This document shows, in pieces, positions 34,047-44,753 of a DNA stretch of 64,000 nucleotides; positions within the stretch are counted from its first letter, which is position 1, and each line of letters opens with the position of its first letter. Below the pieces are notes generated by a model that saw only the letters and a list, made by a program, of their open reading frames with translations, ran no database searches and was not told the origin of the DNA. Source of the DNA: Lotus japonicus (Eukaryota; Streptophyta; Magnoliopsida; Fabales; Fabaceae); contig NC_080041.1 in the NCBI RefSeq assembly GCF_012489685.1, positions 98,505,205-98,569,204 of the forward strand, given 5' to 3'. The position numbers and the translations under genes were made by a program.

Positions 34047-35232
34047 GTTCCACCCCTGTTCAAGCATATGTTCTACATGAATTATCCTTTAGTCTTTTTT
34101 TTTTTTTCTAAGTTAGTTAAATCTGCCTATGTTTTATCTTTATTTCTGTAAGTGTTGAGCAATTAGCTCCACAGTTTATCCTAAGTATTTATGTAATGTT
34201 TATCAAGCACTATTAATATGATGTGTTTTCTATATATCAACTCTCAAATTGTATAATTCTAATGGTTCTGCCTCCTGTCTAAATTATTTCAACACTTAAT
34301 ATATTTCTGTTCCTATTCCTATTCTATGAGGACATCACATCTTAACTTAACATAGAAACCATTAAGTAATTCCTTCAATCTCAATAACAGGATTCATCCA
34401 ATAACAACTAGATCAATCAGACAAATCAATATAATTAATAATACTGCGCTTTACTAACCTTTCAATCAGTAAGTTCAAAGTATAACTTAACATGAATAAC
34501 TTTTACTAACCTTTCACCAAATTTGATCCGCCTTCGTCGTTTAGTTGAATACATTATTCCCACATTTTGCAGTACATAATGAAATATGCTTAAATGAATC
34601 TCGTCAAATGTTGTGAAGTTTAAACTTAATCAACTACTTTGGAATCATAAGGCCTTTGTGTACATAACTTAGTCAAATTTTTCATTTTTGACATAGTTAC
34701 TCATGGAAATCAAAGTCAACATATTCGATTTCATTAGTATGCTCGCGTGGAGACTTGTGCTCAGTTTGGACAAGCTTAAATCCAATTTAAGACTGTGCTT
34801 ATGAATTCGTGGCCGAATGCTCTTGTTTTAAGAGACTTACTTTTTTCTCAATTGTCTGACGTCGCCCAATTGATAGACCTTAGTTGATAAGTTTCCGCTA
34901 TGGGTAAAATAAATAAGTAAAATGATACGCCCTTGATCATTTTTTTTTTAAAAGGTTATGCCTCGTTAAAAACTCTCCCGCCTGGGGTAGAGAAAAGAGT
35001 GCATACCTGTTATTCATTAATAATTGATGCCTCGTTAAAAACTCTCCCGCCTGGGGTAGAGAAAAGAGTGCATCAAATTTAGTCTTACACAACAAACATA
35101 GTCTTAAACAATACAACCAACAAACGTAGACTTCAACACGCACAAACTGAAACAACGAAACATAGTCTTGGACAAACATACACTGAAACAAACTGTACAA
35201 AACCAAACAAACCGAACGAACCACCCTGCACT
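34047..35232. other. Spacer between antisense gene and pol of the Tat element
   Basis: No gene is seen. It holds a T12 run at 34096 after the antisense stop and the 47-bp repeat described separately. Confidence 0.5.
34964..35074 (+). repeat. 47-bp direct repeat downstream of pol
   Basis: ATGCCTCGTTAAAAACTCTC followed by CCGCCTGGGGTAGAGAAAAGAGTGCAT occurs at 34964 and again at 35028 with no mismatch seen, separated by 17 bp. Similar GCCTCGTTAAAA words are common just downstream of pol in plant Ty3/gypsy elements (my recollection). Confidence 0.75.
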
Positions 35233-36486
35233 TCAACTGTAATAATAACGGAGATGCTGTGCATTCCAAGCCCTTGGGACCCTTCGCCCCGATAACTCCT
35301 CCAAATGATACGCCCCTTGACCAAGCTCACGCAGAATCCTGTAAGGTCCTTCCCAATTAGGTGATAACTTCGAATCATCAGGCCCCTTTGCCTTCCTACG
35401 CAGAACCAAATCACCAACTTTCATTTGCCTCGAAACCACTCTAGAATTGTATCGCCTTTCCGACCTCTGTTTTACCATCGCTTGCCTCAAACGAACCTCT
35501 GCTTGCGTTTCCTCTGCCAAATTGAGATCAACCACTCTGTTCATGTCGTTCTACTCTTCATTATAAGTTGCCACCCTGAAATTTACATCCTGCAATTCTG
35601 CTGGTATCATTGCATCTACCCCGTAAGTCAACTTAAAAGGCGATTCGCCAGTAGTCGATTGAGGAGTTGTATTGTACGCCCAAATGACTGTGATCAACTC
35701 TTCAGCCCATAATCCTTTAGCTTCGCCTAGACGCTTTCTAATTCCATTGAGAATGACCTTATTCGCTGACTCCACTTGTCCATTTGTCTGAGGGTGCTCA
35801 ACTGAGGCGAAACGCATCTCAATTCCCATTCCTGCACAAAAATCCTTCACACTCCTGCTTGTAAACTGTGTCCCATTGTCTGAGACGATAGTTGCTGGAA
35901 CGCCAAATCTGCAAACCAACTTTCTCCAATAAAACTTTTTGACTTTTTCTGCTGTTATTTTCGCCATTGATTCCGCCTCAATCCACTTAGTAAAATAGTC
36001 TACCGCAACCAAAATAAACCTGATCTGAGAACCTGCCGGAGTGAACGGTCCCAGAATATCTACTCCCCACATTGCAAATGGCCACGATGAACTTATTGAG
36101 CTAAGAGTCTCAGGCGGCGCCTTATGTAAATCTGCATAAATTTGACACTTACCACACTTCTTCACATACTCCATACAATCCCCTCGTAAAGTTGGCCAAT
36201 AGAACCCTGCTCTGAGCACTTTCGCCGCCAAAGATCTTCCCCCAACATGACTTGCGCACACACCTTCGTGAACCTCAAACATGATTCTTTCCGCCTCATC
36301 CTTGGAAACACATCTCAATAAAGGTATTCCAATCCCTCTTCTGTACAATTGACCGCCTAACAATGTGTAACGACTTGCCTCGCGAATTTGATCCTTAGAA
36401 AATGTCAGCACATCAGAACCTTCTGCCTCCAAACACTTTTTGATACGCCCTATCCAATCTGAATCCGCTAAAGTTAACACCATCAT
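35233..36486 (-). pseudogene. Tat element integrase domain
   Basis: It reads from the N-terminal zinc-binding HHCC region (H in VHEGVCASHVGG, then CMEYVKKCGKC) into the catalytic core. The three acidic residues are visible: GVDILGPF, SDNGTQF and NGQVESANK, the DDE triad. An in-frame TAG at 35551-35553 separates the core from the C-terminal part (MKVGDLVLRRK, then WEGPYRIL), which continues to 35233. The integrase would insert element cDNA into the genome. It joins the upstream RNase H frame only across a one-base frameshift near 36502. Confidence 0.75.
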
Positions 36487-36490
36487 TGTC

Positions 36491-37587
36491 TCATCTTCTT
36501 GGGCTGCTTAAAACTTCCTGGATGACTGATTTATTGTTTCCCGGCTTCTTGGTGCTTGCTAACTTTGATAGAATATCTGCCCTTGTATTTTCCTCGCGCG
36601 GAACATAATTGACCTGCACTATGCCTATCTGCTTTATCAATCCTTGAGCTTTCAATAAATACTTAGCCAGCTGTGCGTCCCTCGCCTGATATTCACCCTG
36701 AATTTGTCTGGAAACTATCTGAGAATCTGTTTTAATTATTATGCTCTTGACTCCCATCTCGATCGCCAACTTCAGCCCTGCAATTATAGCTTCATACTCT
36801 GCCTGATTATTGCTTGCTTTAAAGTCAAACTTGAGTGACTGCTCAACTGTCACGCCACCTGGCCCTTCTAAAATGATTCCAGCTCCACTGCCCTTGACGT
36901 TAGACGAACCATCTACAGACAAACTCCATTCACCAACTTCCATATTTTTCTCACAGGAAGACATTTCATTGACAAAATCCACCAATACCTGTGCTTTAAC
37001 CAGACCTTTCTTATCAAACGTGATTTCAAATTCCGACAACTCAACAGCCCAGGAAACCATTCTTCCAGCCAGATCAGGCTTTTGCAAAACTTGACGAAGT
37101 GGCAAATCTGTTTTTACCACAATTGGAAAGCCTTGAAAATAAGGTCTTAATTTCCTGGCGGAGATGATTAAAGCTAACGCAGCCTTTTCAATTTTTTGAT
37201 ATCTAACTTCAGCTCCTTGAAGAGCATGACTCACAAAATATATGATCCTCACATCATCTTTACTTTCTTGCAACAAAACTGAACTAACTGCATTATCAGA
37301 AATGGAAATAAACATTGATAATGAAATACCTGGAACTGGTTTGGCTAAAATTGGTGGCCTGGATAAATGATCCTTCAAACTTTGGAACGCCTTCTCACAT
37401 TCTTCAGTCCAATGAAAAGTTTTGTTCTTCCTTAAGCATTGAAAAAATGGTGCTGATTTTTCCCCAGAACACGGAAGAAACCTGGACAAAGCCGCTATTC
37501 TTCCTGTTAATTTCTGCACATCTTTAACTGAAGCTGGACTCTGCATATCAAGTATCGCCTTGCACTTATCAGGATTCGCCTCAATTC
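36491..37587 (-). pseudogene. Tat element RT thumb and two RNase H domains
   Basis: The frame begins inside the RT connection (DVQKLTGRIAALSRFLP), runs through the retroviral-type RNase H region (EKAALALIISARKLRPYF) and then a second, archaeal-type RNase H (WSLSVDGSSNVKGSGAGIIL, with NQAEYEAIIAGLKLA and KTDSQIV). Two RNase H domains in series are diagnostic of the Tat lineage. It is separated from the RT frame by a 2-bp insertion (AGAGAGGA, expected AGAGGA) near 37590 and from integrase by an extra C near 36502. Confidence 0.75.
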
Positions 37588-40446
37588 CTCTCTCCTAGTG
37601 ATCATGAAACCCAAAAACTTTCCACTTTGAATTCCAAACGAACACTTTTCTGGATTAAGTCTCATGTTATGCTTTCTTAATTCGCCAAAAGCTTCTTCGA
37701 GATCAGAACAATGTGTCATCATTTCCTCTGACTTGACCACCATGTCGTCTACATAAATCTCCATGTTCCGCCCCACCTGCTTGTCAAACACCTTATCCAT
37801 CAACCTTTGATATGTTGCTCCCGCATTCTTCAACCCAAACGGCATAGTCTGATAACAATAGTTCGCCTGATTTGTCATAAAAGCTGTCTTCTCCTCATCG
37901 GGCTGGTACATTCTTATCTGGTGATACCCTGAATATGCATCCATGAGGCTAAGCATTCCGAACCCTGATGCCCTATCAACAAGCTTATCAATATTTGGTA
38001 AAGGATAAGAATCCTTAGGACAGTGTTTGTTCAAATCTGTATAATCCGTGCACATTCGCCACTTTCCATTAGCCTTCTTCACCATAACAACATTCGCCAA
38101 CCAAGTTGGATACTTTACCTCCCTAATAAATCCAGCTTCCAGTAACTTATTTGTTTCCACCTTCACAGCCTCTGCCTTTTCTTCGCCCATCTTTCTTTTA
38201 AACTGAACAATAGGTTTCGCCCCGGGATTTAAAGCCAATTTGTGACATATAAATTCCGGATCGATTCCTGGTAAATCCCTTGCACTCCATGCGAACAAAT
38301 CCATATTCTCAGATAATAACTTTACTAACCTGTTTTCCTGACTTGTAGTTAAATTGACACCAACTTTCAAGTTTCGCTCCCCAATCTGGATCGCCTTAGT
38401 TTCCTCTTCTGATTTCATCTTGTGTTCACTACATCCCTCTCGAGGATCCAAAATAATTTCTGACTGTTCTAAATCCACCTCATAGACCCGATGCCCCTCT
38501 TTCACTGCCTTCTTACCCATGTGCCCATACTGCTTGAAGCTTTCTGAATAACACTTTCGAGCAACCATTTGATCAGCCTTTAAAATTCCAACTCCTCCTT
38601 TGCTCAATGGATACTTCGCCGTTAAATGTCTTGTAGAAATGATCGCCCCCATTCTGTTTAGTGATGGCCTCCCAATAAGTACATTGTACGGTGAAGTACA
38701 CTTTACTACCAAAAACTTAATAGCAAATGCCTCCGCACTCTTCCCTTCTCCAAAAACAGTCTTCAATTCCACATATCCTCGAACAAATACTTTTTCTCCA
38801 GAAAAACCCACTAAAGAACCATCATAAGGCAATAAATCAGATTCACTGAGCCCCAACTTTTCAAAAGCGTCACCATAAATCAAATCCGCTGAGCTTCCTT
38901 GATCCAAAAGTACCCTCTCAATTTCACAATCCGCAATCCTCAGCATTACAACAATTGGATCGTCTTCGTGAGGTTGTACTCCCTCAAAATCTCGCACAGT
39001 AAACGTTATATCGGGTTGATTGGTTGCCCAACTTCCCCAATCGTTAGAGTAAACAGCATTAATAGAATGAACGTACCTCTTACGAGCTGAGTTAGTCATT
39101 CCTCCGCCACGAAATCCACCAAAAATAGAATGAATTCGCCCCTTTGCTTTTCCATCTGACTGCCTATCTTGACCATCTTCCTCAATCTCTTTTCCATCTT
39201 CGGTTCGTCTTGTTGAAGTTCCTGCTTCATCTGAATTGCTTCGCCCTTCAAGCTGCTTCATATACCCAGCCTTTATCAATTTATCAATCTCCTTCTTCAA
39301 AGTAAAACAGTCATCAGTATTGTGTCCTGAAATCCTGTGATACTCACACCACTTCTTCTTATCCACATAACCCGTTGACGGCTTTGGCTGTCGCGGAAAA
39401 CGAATAACATTCGCCTCCAGACACGTGTGCAAAGCTTCAGTCAAATTAACCGCCAATGGAACTGCACGATCATTTTGGTTCCGAGTCCACGTCATCGAAT
39501 GTCCTGGCCCACGCACTCCATACGGTTGAGCACGATTTTTTAAATTAGAACGATTCTCAAATCGTCCGTCATAACGGTTACGATTGTTATACCCTGCGTT
39601 GCCACGTTCGGTCCATCCCTTCGAATATTGATCTGCAACCGCTCCCTTCTTCATCTCAAACTGCTGTTTCTGCCCTGGAACCGCTGCATTCGGGCGGTTG
39701 TTCTTGATCCGATCACTCTGCTCCTCCCTGATGTATCCTTGTACCCTTTCGCGCAAATGCACCATTGTCTCCACAGGTTTTCTACTCAAATTACTGTTCA
39801 AACCACCCGGCTTCAAGCCCAATTCAAAAGCTGCAATGCAAATTTCTGGCATTTTATCCTCCAAATGAACAGATAATTGATTGAAACGCCCCATGTAAGA
39901 CTGCAAAGTCTCATTTGGTCCTTGACGAACATTAAATAATGTCGCCGGAGTTACTTTTTGTGCACGACTGGTAGAAAACTGAGACAAGAACTTTGTAGAT
40001 AATTCAGTGAAATTAACAATTGACCTTGACGGTAGAGTTGTAAACCAAATCATCGCCGATTTCTTAAAAGTTGATGGCAACATTTTGCACTTCAACGCGT
40101 CTGATGCGCCTACAATGACCATTTTCGTGTTGAAATACACTAAATGGTCCTTTGGATCTGAATCGCCATAGTAAGAGTCAAGTTTCAATGTCTTTAAATT
40201 GTCTGGGACGGCAGTGTTCGCTATTTCCTCTGTAAAAGGTTGAAAGTCCACCACCGTCTCAGCCATTCTTCGATCGCCCTCTCGTAAACCCTGAGTCTGA
40301 TTGATATCAGTAAGTTGATTCTGTAACTGTTGATTATGTTGACGAAGTTCATTGAGATCGTCCATGATCCGCTGAAGAACATCGGGAGGAACATCATTTT
40401 GTTGAACATGATTCCTCTCTCCGTTCGCCCCGGATCGAGTCACCAT
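37507..40446 (-). pseudogene. Tat element Gag - protease - reverse transcriptase
   Basis: The 979-codon frame starts at the ATG at 40446, 36 bp inside the primer-binding site. Gag occupies roughly residues 90-245 (MIWFTTLPSRSIVNF, then GLKPGGLNSNL). A CxxH-like motif (KWCEYHRISGHNTDDC) near residue 370 represents the nucleocapsid finger. The aspartic protease has VLLDQGSSADLIY, with the D-x-G-S core near residue 510. RT motifs follow: WRMCTDYTDLNKHCPKDSYP, LSLMDAYSGYHQI, MPFGLKNAGATYQRLM and the catalytic YVDDMVVKS. The last 25 codons (after GFMITRR) are out of frame because of the 2-bp insertion. Confidence 0.8.
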
Positions 40447-40481
40447 TGCGGTGAAAATTGAAGCCTAGGAAAGTATCCTTC

Positions 40482-40500
40482 AGCCCCACGGTGGGCGCCA
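40482..40500 (-). other. Primer-binding site matching tRNA-Lys
   Basis: The forward strand AGCCCCACGGTGGGCGCCA equals the 3' end of plant tRNA-Lys(CUU) with CCA added, as I know it. On the element strand this is TGGCGCCCACCGTGGGGCT, one base after the 5' LTR. Confidence 0.8.
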
Positions 40501-40501
40501 A

Positions 40502-40728
40502 TGTTCCGGTATGGAACCACTGAGCGGGCTAATCGAAATAGAGAGCGAACACAAAGTAAACAAGATAAGTAAAAATGCGTAAAAATGATAGGGTCCCCGC
40601 CGCTTGGGCGGTCCTCTTCTATTTATAACTTGGGTTTTGGTCCGGCTGGACCATGGGTTGCCCGGCCCATTTGTTACATGATAGTGATAAGCCCAAAATA
40701 AATGACCCGGTTCGCCTATATCAGTCCA
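40502..40728 (-). repeat. 5' LTR of the Tat element (227 bp)
   Basis: It is the partner of 30930-31156 and adjoins the primer-binding site with one spacer base. A TTCTATTTATAAC word, read in reverse, gives a TATA-like GTTATAAATAG for the element promoter. Confidence 0.9.
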
Positions 40729-40733
40729 CTCAA

Positions 40734-41105
40734 TTAAGAGCTTGGAATTGGCTAAGGGCAAAGACGAAATTTTTTTGGTTTTTATGTATGAATGGATATC
40801 CAACCTAAGATATTGTTTAGGTTGTCTGTGATGTGTCTGGCTGAGGTGCTGTCTTCTCTTCCCCTTTGCTGTAGTATGGGGATAAATTTACTCTTCCGCT
40901 TGCAGGTTGCCTGGGAGACCATGTATGGTTGCCCCAGTGGGTCTTCTCCCCTGTTTTCTGGTCTCTAGGGGCAACTGGTTCCGCGGGTCTATCTCCTCTC
41001 GGGTGAGGCGTTTCTCATCCATGTTCTCCCAGGTTAGATATAACCGGCACGTCGCATGTGAACCACCTCTAGGGCCTCTGTCCCCCTTTTATCATAAAAT
41101 AAAAT
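40734..41105 (+). mobile_element. LINE 3' end, right of the retrotransposon insertion
   Basis: The frame LRAWNWLRAKTKFFWF continues the LINE tail cut at 30929 and stops at TAA (40804-40806). About 290 bp of 3' UTR (GGTTGCCTGGGAGACC, then CCTCTAGGGCCTCTGTCCCC) end at TTTTATCATAAAATAAAATG, a degenerate A-rich tail. Confidence 0.55.
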
Positions 41106-41648
41106 GTTAACTACCTTAAGATTCTGGAATGGGGACATGTATGCATATTAGCACCTCCAAGAATAGGATTCAAAATTTCAGATCCCTTACAATTTTATTC
41201 AATTTTGAACTGCATGGATCCTAACCGTGAAATGAATAATTAAAAAATTTGCAATATAATTTTGTTAAGTTTCAGTTGTCCGACCAAACTACAATGTAGT
41301 TCATTCGTAAATTACAAGTGATTCCGATCCATTTGAGATCACCTGCAGTTCAAGAATGAATCCTAAGCAGTTACGTATGATCTTATTTGGCATCTTTATT
41401 TTAGTCTTATATATTTTGTAGTTGACAAACTGATTCATTTAAAAATGAAAATAATTCAACTAATTAAGTACTAACACAAGACAAGAAGAGCACTAAAAGA
41501 AACACATGACTTGCAGTGAGTTTGAGGAAGACAAACTAACTGCAGAGTCATAGTTTTTATTCCATCATCAATTATTCATTACATTACATGAAAACAAAGC
41601 TTAAGTAACTTTGTTCCACACATCATATATAGTAATTGGAACTCATTC
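41106..41648. other. 3' flank of BBI-1, conserved with other BBI genes
   Basis: No ORF. Segments here recur 3' of BBI-2 (48390-48866), for example TAGCACCTCCAA and ATTCTAACCGTGAAATGAATA. The part nearest the gene also recurs 3' of BBI-3 and BBI-4 (GTGAGTTTGAGGAAGACAAACTA). This shows that the duplicated unit includes several hundred bp of 3' flank. A poly(A) signal AATAAA (reverse strand) is at 41556-41561. Confidence 0.5.
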
Positions 41649-42008
41649 TTAGTGAGCTTCACCTTCAGGGGTACATTTGTCATAGCAAAAGTCAGTGATA
41701 TCTAAACAACGACAAACAGGCGGGTAGGACAATGCACAAATGCAATTTTTGCAACAAGAGTGGCAAGTTTCCCCAAAATCTGTACAGCGACACTTGGGAG
41801 GGTTTGATTTTGTGCAGACGCAACTGTCACAGCATGCAGTAGTTGTAGATTTGACATAGTAATTGGTATCATCAGTAACTTTTGGGAGTACTTGACTGAT
41901 GAAGGAATCTGAGTCGAAACGTGCATCAACAACAACAGCTGCTGCTGTGAAAGCCAAGAGGAAAAGCAGCATAGTAACATTCATAGATTCCTTCATGTTG
42001 AACTTCAT
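41649..42008 (-). CDS. BBI-1: Bowman-Birk inhibitor, trypsin/chymotrypsin type, extra cysteine (119 aa)
   Basis: Double-headed secreted serine-protease inhibitor. The start is the ATG at 42008; the in-frame codon at 42017 is GTG. Residues 1-28 are a signal peptide, then a propeptide (29-58), then the cysteine core from C59. Loop 1 is CTKSNPPKC with P1 Lys67, which targets trypsin. Loop 2 is CALSYPPVC with P1 Leu93, which targets chymotrypsin or elastase. The family has 14 cysteines in seven disulfides; here the usual Ala in CHSAC is cysteine (Cys85), giving 15, so one is unpaired or the pairing changes. The C terminus is TPEGEAH. Single exon, TATA box at 42058-42064, G-box about 160 bp further upstream. 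Confidence 0.9.
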   Translation of the reverse strand: MKFNMKESMNVTMLLFLLAFTAAAVVVDARFDSDSFISQVLPKVTDDTNYYVKSTTTACCDSCVCTKSNPPKCRCTDFGETCHSCCKNCICALSYPPVCRCLDITDFCYDKCTPEGEAH

Positions 42009-42057
42009 CTCTCTCACTCTTTTTTCTTGTTCACAAACAGCTATAGTCTAGAGGTCC

Positions 42058-42064
42058 ATTTATA
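42058..42064 (-). promoter_or_regulatory. TATA box of BBI-1
   Basis: CTATAAATGG on the reverse strand lies 50 bp before the ATG. The same sequence stands at the same place in BBI-2 and BBI-3, and with one base changed in BBI-4. Confidence 0.7.
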
Positions 42065-42222
42065 GGCGAAGTAATTGATGAGGTAAAGCCCCGGATAATG
42101 TCTTAGTTTTTTTGGTCCATAGGAAATAAGATTCTTTTTGGTACATCCATAGGAAATAAGATAAGGTGTAATTTTATTTTATTTTTCCTTGTTTTTTCCT
42201 CTTTTGTTTAAGAAATGACATA

Positions 42223-42228
42223 CACGTG
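42223..42228 (-). promoter_or_regulatory. G-box (CACGTG) upstream of BBI-1
   Basis: ATACACGTGCCTTAA-like sequence is conserved between BBI-1 and BBI-2 promoters at about the same distance. CACGTG is the core of plant bZIP/bHLH sites, including ABA response elements. It is absent upstream of BBI-3. Confidence 0.5.
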
Positions 42229-42364
42229 CCTTAAAATATGCGATGAGGCACAATTCAAAAGTACCCGCGGGCCACAAGTTTGACAGGCGAACTTACTCAC
42301 ATCCTAGATTGTTGATAATTAATGGACATTTTAAAAAATTGACAATTTTGGCCGTACTTTTTTG

Positions 42365-42856
42365 TATAGGCAAATGTTAGTTGTTAGGAATATTAATAAA
42401 TTAATCTTTTTTAGAATTCAAACCCTAGACCCTTTACACATTTTTTATCTCTTTAAATCCCCACTTTTCCTTTTTCTCTTGCGACCTCTTCCCTTTGGAC
42501 ACCACTAAACTATAGAGACAATGGCAAAATCTCACATTTAACGGCAGACTGACTGTCAATAAGACTTAATTGCACTTTTAGTCCTTCACTTAATGCGAAT
42601 GTGCAATTATAGTCCCTAAACTTTGAAAATCGCACTTCTGGTCCCAAACTTTACACTCCTTAGAAAATTAATATTTTCTGGAACTTTTCAACGAGTTCCT
42701 CATCACCTTCAAACATCATTAAAAAGAGAGTGGTAACCGAAGTTGTGAGAGCTAGAGACATAAGGGTTGAATGAGATAAAAGGTAAAGGATCATGTGTTT
42801 GAACTCAGAGGAGGGATTAATTTTCTAACATTTCTAACAACTAACATTTGCCTATA
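42365..42856. mobile_element. Fold-back MITE with ~140-bp imperfect inverted arms
   Basis: The left arm starts TATAGGCAAATGTTAGTTGT and the right arm is its complement, ending ACAACTAACATTTGCCTATA. The arms stay alignable by eye for about 140 bp. The centre (42560-42665) contains CTTAATTGCACTTTTAGTCC, related to the terminus of the MULE at 43493, so it may be a nested piece. A single related arm is at about 4942-5045. Confidence 0.55.
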
Positions 42857-43492
42857 AAAAAAACCTTCAAACATCATTCCATCATGTTCTTCATCTTCTT
42901 AAATCAATTCTAGAAAATTAAATTCTTCAAACCCAAAAAATCAAACTTCAAAAACGCAAATCAAATTTAAAACACAAAATACTATGTTAAGTATAGGATC
43001 TGAAATCAATCTATTATTGCTCTTTCTTTTGTTGTTTTTAATTCTTCATGACCAAGTTAAGGTTTCAGAGGTTGAATCCTCGGGCCCACACCGCCGAACG
43101 ATCCTCCCCCGACAGATCCTCTTCCACCTTCTCCAAATCGCGCACAGTGCCTCCTCCTCCTCCTTCTGATTTTTGGGATTTTTGCTTCTCTCACCTGAGG
43201 TGAATCCCCACCACTGCTCGACCCATGTCCTTCGCAGATCAAGAGCTTGACCCATGTCCTTCGCAGATTGAGATTCGAAAACGACTGAGAGATCTAAGAC
43301 GGTGCCTCCTCCTCCTTCTGGGTTTTGGGCTTTTTTCTTCTCTAATTTGATGGTTGTCTGACATAGCTTCAAACTTTTGTTTGACAGAAGTGGTCTGATC
43401 TCGGTTTTGGGTGATGGAGGTTTCTGGGATGGACAACGGTGATGTTTTTTACCCGGTGATCCCTGTTTCGAGTATTTTTTTCATTTTTTTTT
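42857..43492. other. Spacer with short CT-rich direct repeats
   Basis: No gene. GACCCATGTCCTTCGCAGAT occurs at about 43219 and again at 43249, and GTGCCTCCTCCTCC-TTCTG occurs at about 43147 and 43301. Reverse ORFs of up to 108 codons here have biased composition only. Confidence 0.4.
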
Positions 43493-43838
43493 GGCTTAAT
43501 TGCACTTTTGGTCCCCCAAGTATCGCCTTCCTGCAAAATTGGTCCTTAAACTTCAAAATTAGCAAAAAAGGTCCTCCAACTATACATGTCGTTGCAATTT
43601 TGGTCTTCCGTTAGCATTCCGTCAGGAAACTAACGTGAGAAGCTGATGTGGCTCACTCACATGCTTCTCACGTGACCATTCAGGAGAGAGAGTGATGACT
43701 GGACAAACATGTGCGTGTCACGTGACACTAAAGGGTGTAATCAGGTCAAAATTAGGGTTTTCAATTTCATAACCTAAGGGACCAAAATTGCAGCTAATAG
43801 AAAACCCTAGGAGAAGAGAATGAAGGAGGGCGAAGACG

Positions 43839-44753
43839 ATGACGGCGAAGAAGATGACGACGCCGGCGAAGAAGAAGACGACGCCGGCGAAGAAGATGAC
43901 GCCGACGAAGAAGACGACGTCGACGAAGAAGGCAACGGTGAAGAAAACCACCCCGGCGAAGATAGCAGCGGCGAACAAGCTCAACGGTGCTAAGAAGGGG
44001 ACCCCGACGAAGAAACCATTTGCGAAGAAGACAACCCCGAGGAAAGCGATTGAGAAGAACGTGGACTGTGACAAGGAAGAAGCAAGTGGTGTGGTCCCAG
44101 AACGTGAACTTTTTCGGGATGCTGTTCCTTTGCCCTCTACCCATGTGCGAAGGTAAGATTTTTTATTCTTCCCTTTATCTTTATGTCATGTTGAATGGGT
44201 TGTTGAATTAAATCAATGTTGTTTGTTGTCCTTTTGTGGTTTGGATTAAATGTTGTATCTTAATCTTGTCCTTTGTTTTGTCCAGCTCCTTAGTGACTAA
44301 TAGTATAAAAATACTGCTGCATCATGGTGGAAAGTTGACCTTTGAACCCAGAATTGAATATGTTGGTGGTTCTGTAGAACAATTGGTTGAGTGGGACACA
44401 GATGTAATATCTTCTATTGAGATGGGTAAGGAGGTATTTAGATTGGGGTATAAGGCTTTTAAAGCTTTATGGTACAGGCACCCTGGGGCACTACTACTCA
44501 AATACTGCAGCCTGAGCAGAGGGAAGTGCAAACTACTCAAAATGCAACACAAGATGCACCTCCTGTGATTCAGTCTCAGCCTGAAGCTCCTATTAGCCAG
44601 TCTCAGCCTCCGCAGGCTCCACAGACTCAAACAAATGAAGCTGGATCAAAGGAGAAAGATAAGGGGAAAGGGAAAGGGAAACAACCAACTAAAGCAAAAA
44701 CTGCAAAGGGGGGAAAGAAGAGGAAGCTTGGAGAAGCTAGTGGAACAAAGTAG
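43839..44753 (+). pseudogene. Remnant of a MULE transposase gene: Lys/Thr-rich start, PB1-like domain, basic tail
   Basis: Exon 1 (43839-44152) encodes repeated AKKxT units (MTAKKMTTPAKKKTTPAKK). It joins at GAAG/GTAAG to an acceptor at 44286 in frame (STHVR then SSLVTNS). Exon 2 holds IKILLHHGGKLTFEPRIEYV and GGSVEQLVEWD, then LGYKAFKALWYRHPG, which resembles the PB1-like N-terminal domain of plant MULE proteins. At about 44485 the frame jumps to a Gln/Pro-rich segment and a basic tail (KDKGKGKGKQPTKAKTAKGG, KKRKLGEASG), so the catalytic core has been deleted. The family call is tentative. Confidence 0.45.

Larger units (their letters stand above)
30930..40728 (-). mobile_element. Full-length Tat-lineage Ty3/gypsy LTR retrotransposon (9.8 kb), young
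   Basis: Two 227-bp LTRs (30930-31156 and 40502-40728) differ at three positions and are flanked by the 5-bp duplication CTCAA (30925-30929; 40729-40733). In element orientation the order is: 5' LTR (right), primer-binding site, gag-pro-RT-RNaseH-archaeal-type RNaseH-integrase, a spacer, an antisense spliced gene, 3' LTR (left). The second RNase H and the antisense extra gene are features of the Tat lineage. The coding frame is broken in three places, so this copy is not autonomous despite its recent insertion. Confidence 0.9.

Noticed and set aside
43046..43436. Arg/Glu-rich reverse ORFs of 61-108 codons
   Set aside because: They lie over short CT-rich direct repeats and show no conserved motif.
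43839..44152. Histone H1-like tail suggested by AKKxT repeats
   Set aside because: No globular H1 domain, and the exon splices in frame into a MULE-type PB1-like segment inside a clear MULE.
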